In this document: piece after piece, positions 5,303 through 5,430 of the stretch
Layout: each line of letters opens with the position of its first letter
Position numbering within the stretch: the first letter of the stretch is position 1
Source: Akkermansia muciniphila
Lineage (GTDB): Bacteria; Verrucomicrobiota; Verrucomicrobiia; Limisphaerales; UBA9464
Direction: 5' to 3'
NCBI GenBank assembly: GCA_945873715.1
Contig: CAMCFL010000258.1
Coordinates: 1-5,430, forward strand
DNA: 5,430 nt
Notes under the pieces: model-generated
The model's input: the letters and a program-made list of their open reading frames with translations, nothing else
The model's database searches: none
What the model was told of the DNA's origin: nothing
Position numbers and translations under genes: made by a program

Positions 5303-5430
5303 ATGAGAGCTCCCCGACCGGTCCCGGAAATGACCTCCCTTCGCGCGTTCACCCTCATCGAGTTGCTCGTCGTGATTGCGATCATCGCAATCCTGGCCGG
5401 GATGCTCCTCCCCGTCCTGTCAAAGGCCAA
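5303..5430 (+). CDS. Prepilin-like protein, N-terminal part (3' end outside window)
   Basis: ATG at 5303 opens a frame that runs off the window end; 42 full codons are visible. It encodes a 15-residue leader ending TSLRA, then FTLIELLVVIAIIAILAG and MLLPVLSKAK. This is the class III prepilin signal: cleavage before Phe, mature Glu5 present, then a hydrophobic helix and the LSKAK motif shared with the gene at 4003-4866. The residue before the cleavage site is Ala, not the usual Gly; Ala is tolerated by many prepilin peptidases. An in-frame ATG at 5330 would give a 6-residue leader (MTSLRA) and is equally plausible; GTG at 5297 is a third option. No strong Shine-Dalgarno sequence precedes any of them. 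The gene is divergent from the prepilin-like gene at 4003-4866. The product is probably exported by type II or type IV pilus-like machinery; whether it has an H-X9-DG C-terminus cannot be seen. Confidence 0.85.
   Translation, partial: MRAPRPVPEMTSLRAFTLIELLVVIAIIAILAGMLLPVLSKA

Noticed and set aside
4876..5430. A 184-codon minus-strand open frame across the divergent intergenic region
   Set aside because: It runs antisense through the FTLIEL coding sequence at 5330-5430 and has no family signature; only the separate 39-codon RAYT frame inside it is recognisable.

Overview
The window looks like chromosomal DNA of a GC-rich Verrucomicrobiota-type bacterium; a planctomycete is less likely. This is inferred from gene content: several prepilin-like proteins with the FTLIELLVVIAIIAILA N-terminus and H-X9-DG C-terminus, next to a TPR protein paired with an FG-GAP/ASPIC-UnbV lipoprotein. 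Such combinations are abundant in those phyla. Sampled 60-base lines of the left half are about 63-68% G+C.

Layout. 1-315 (+) is the 3' end of a prepilin-like gene, closed by a strong hairpin at 338-365. 391-1836 (+) encodes a membrane-anchored TPR protein. It overlaps by 4 bp the gene at 1833-3578 (+), a predicted lipoprotein with about seven FG-GAP/VCBS calcium-loop repeats and a C-terminal ASPIC/UnbV domain. The two are almost certainly co-transcribed and probably translationally coupled. 3580-3996 holds a decayed RAYT-type (REP-associated tyrosine transposase, IS200-like) element: the C-terminal third of the transposase on the minus strand, broken by a TAG codon and bounded by 16-bp imperfect inverted repeats. 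4003-4866 (-) is a complete prepilin-like gene, paralogous to the one at 1-315 but visibly lower in G+C. 4867-5302 has no intact gene of normal size. It carries a 39-codon N-terminal stump of a RAYT transposase (4995-5114, minus) with its own Shine-Dalgarno sequence and a third copy of the terminal motif. 5303-5430 (+) is the start of another prepilin-like gene, cut off by the window end.

How it fits together. The TPR/ASPIC pair is probably a cell-surface or periplasmic module of unknown substrate. The prepilin-like proteins are probably type II secretion or type IV pilus-like pseudopilins, or processing-associated surface proteins. The most unusual feature is that the complete prepilin gene is bracketed by an N-terminal and a C-terminal fragment of RAYT transposase, both on its own strand, with three copies of the motif CAATGG(G/C)GTC around them. 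This suggests that one or two RAYT insertions reshaped the locus. I see no CRISPR array, tRNA, rRNA or recognisable defence system.
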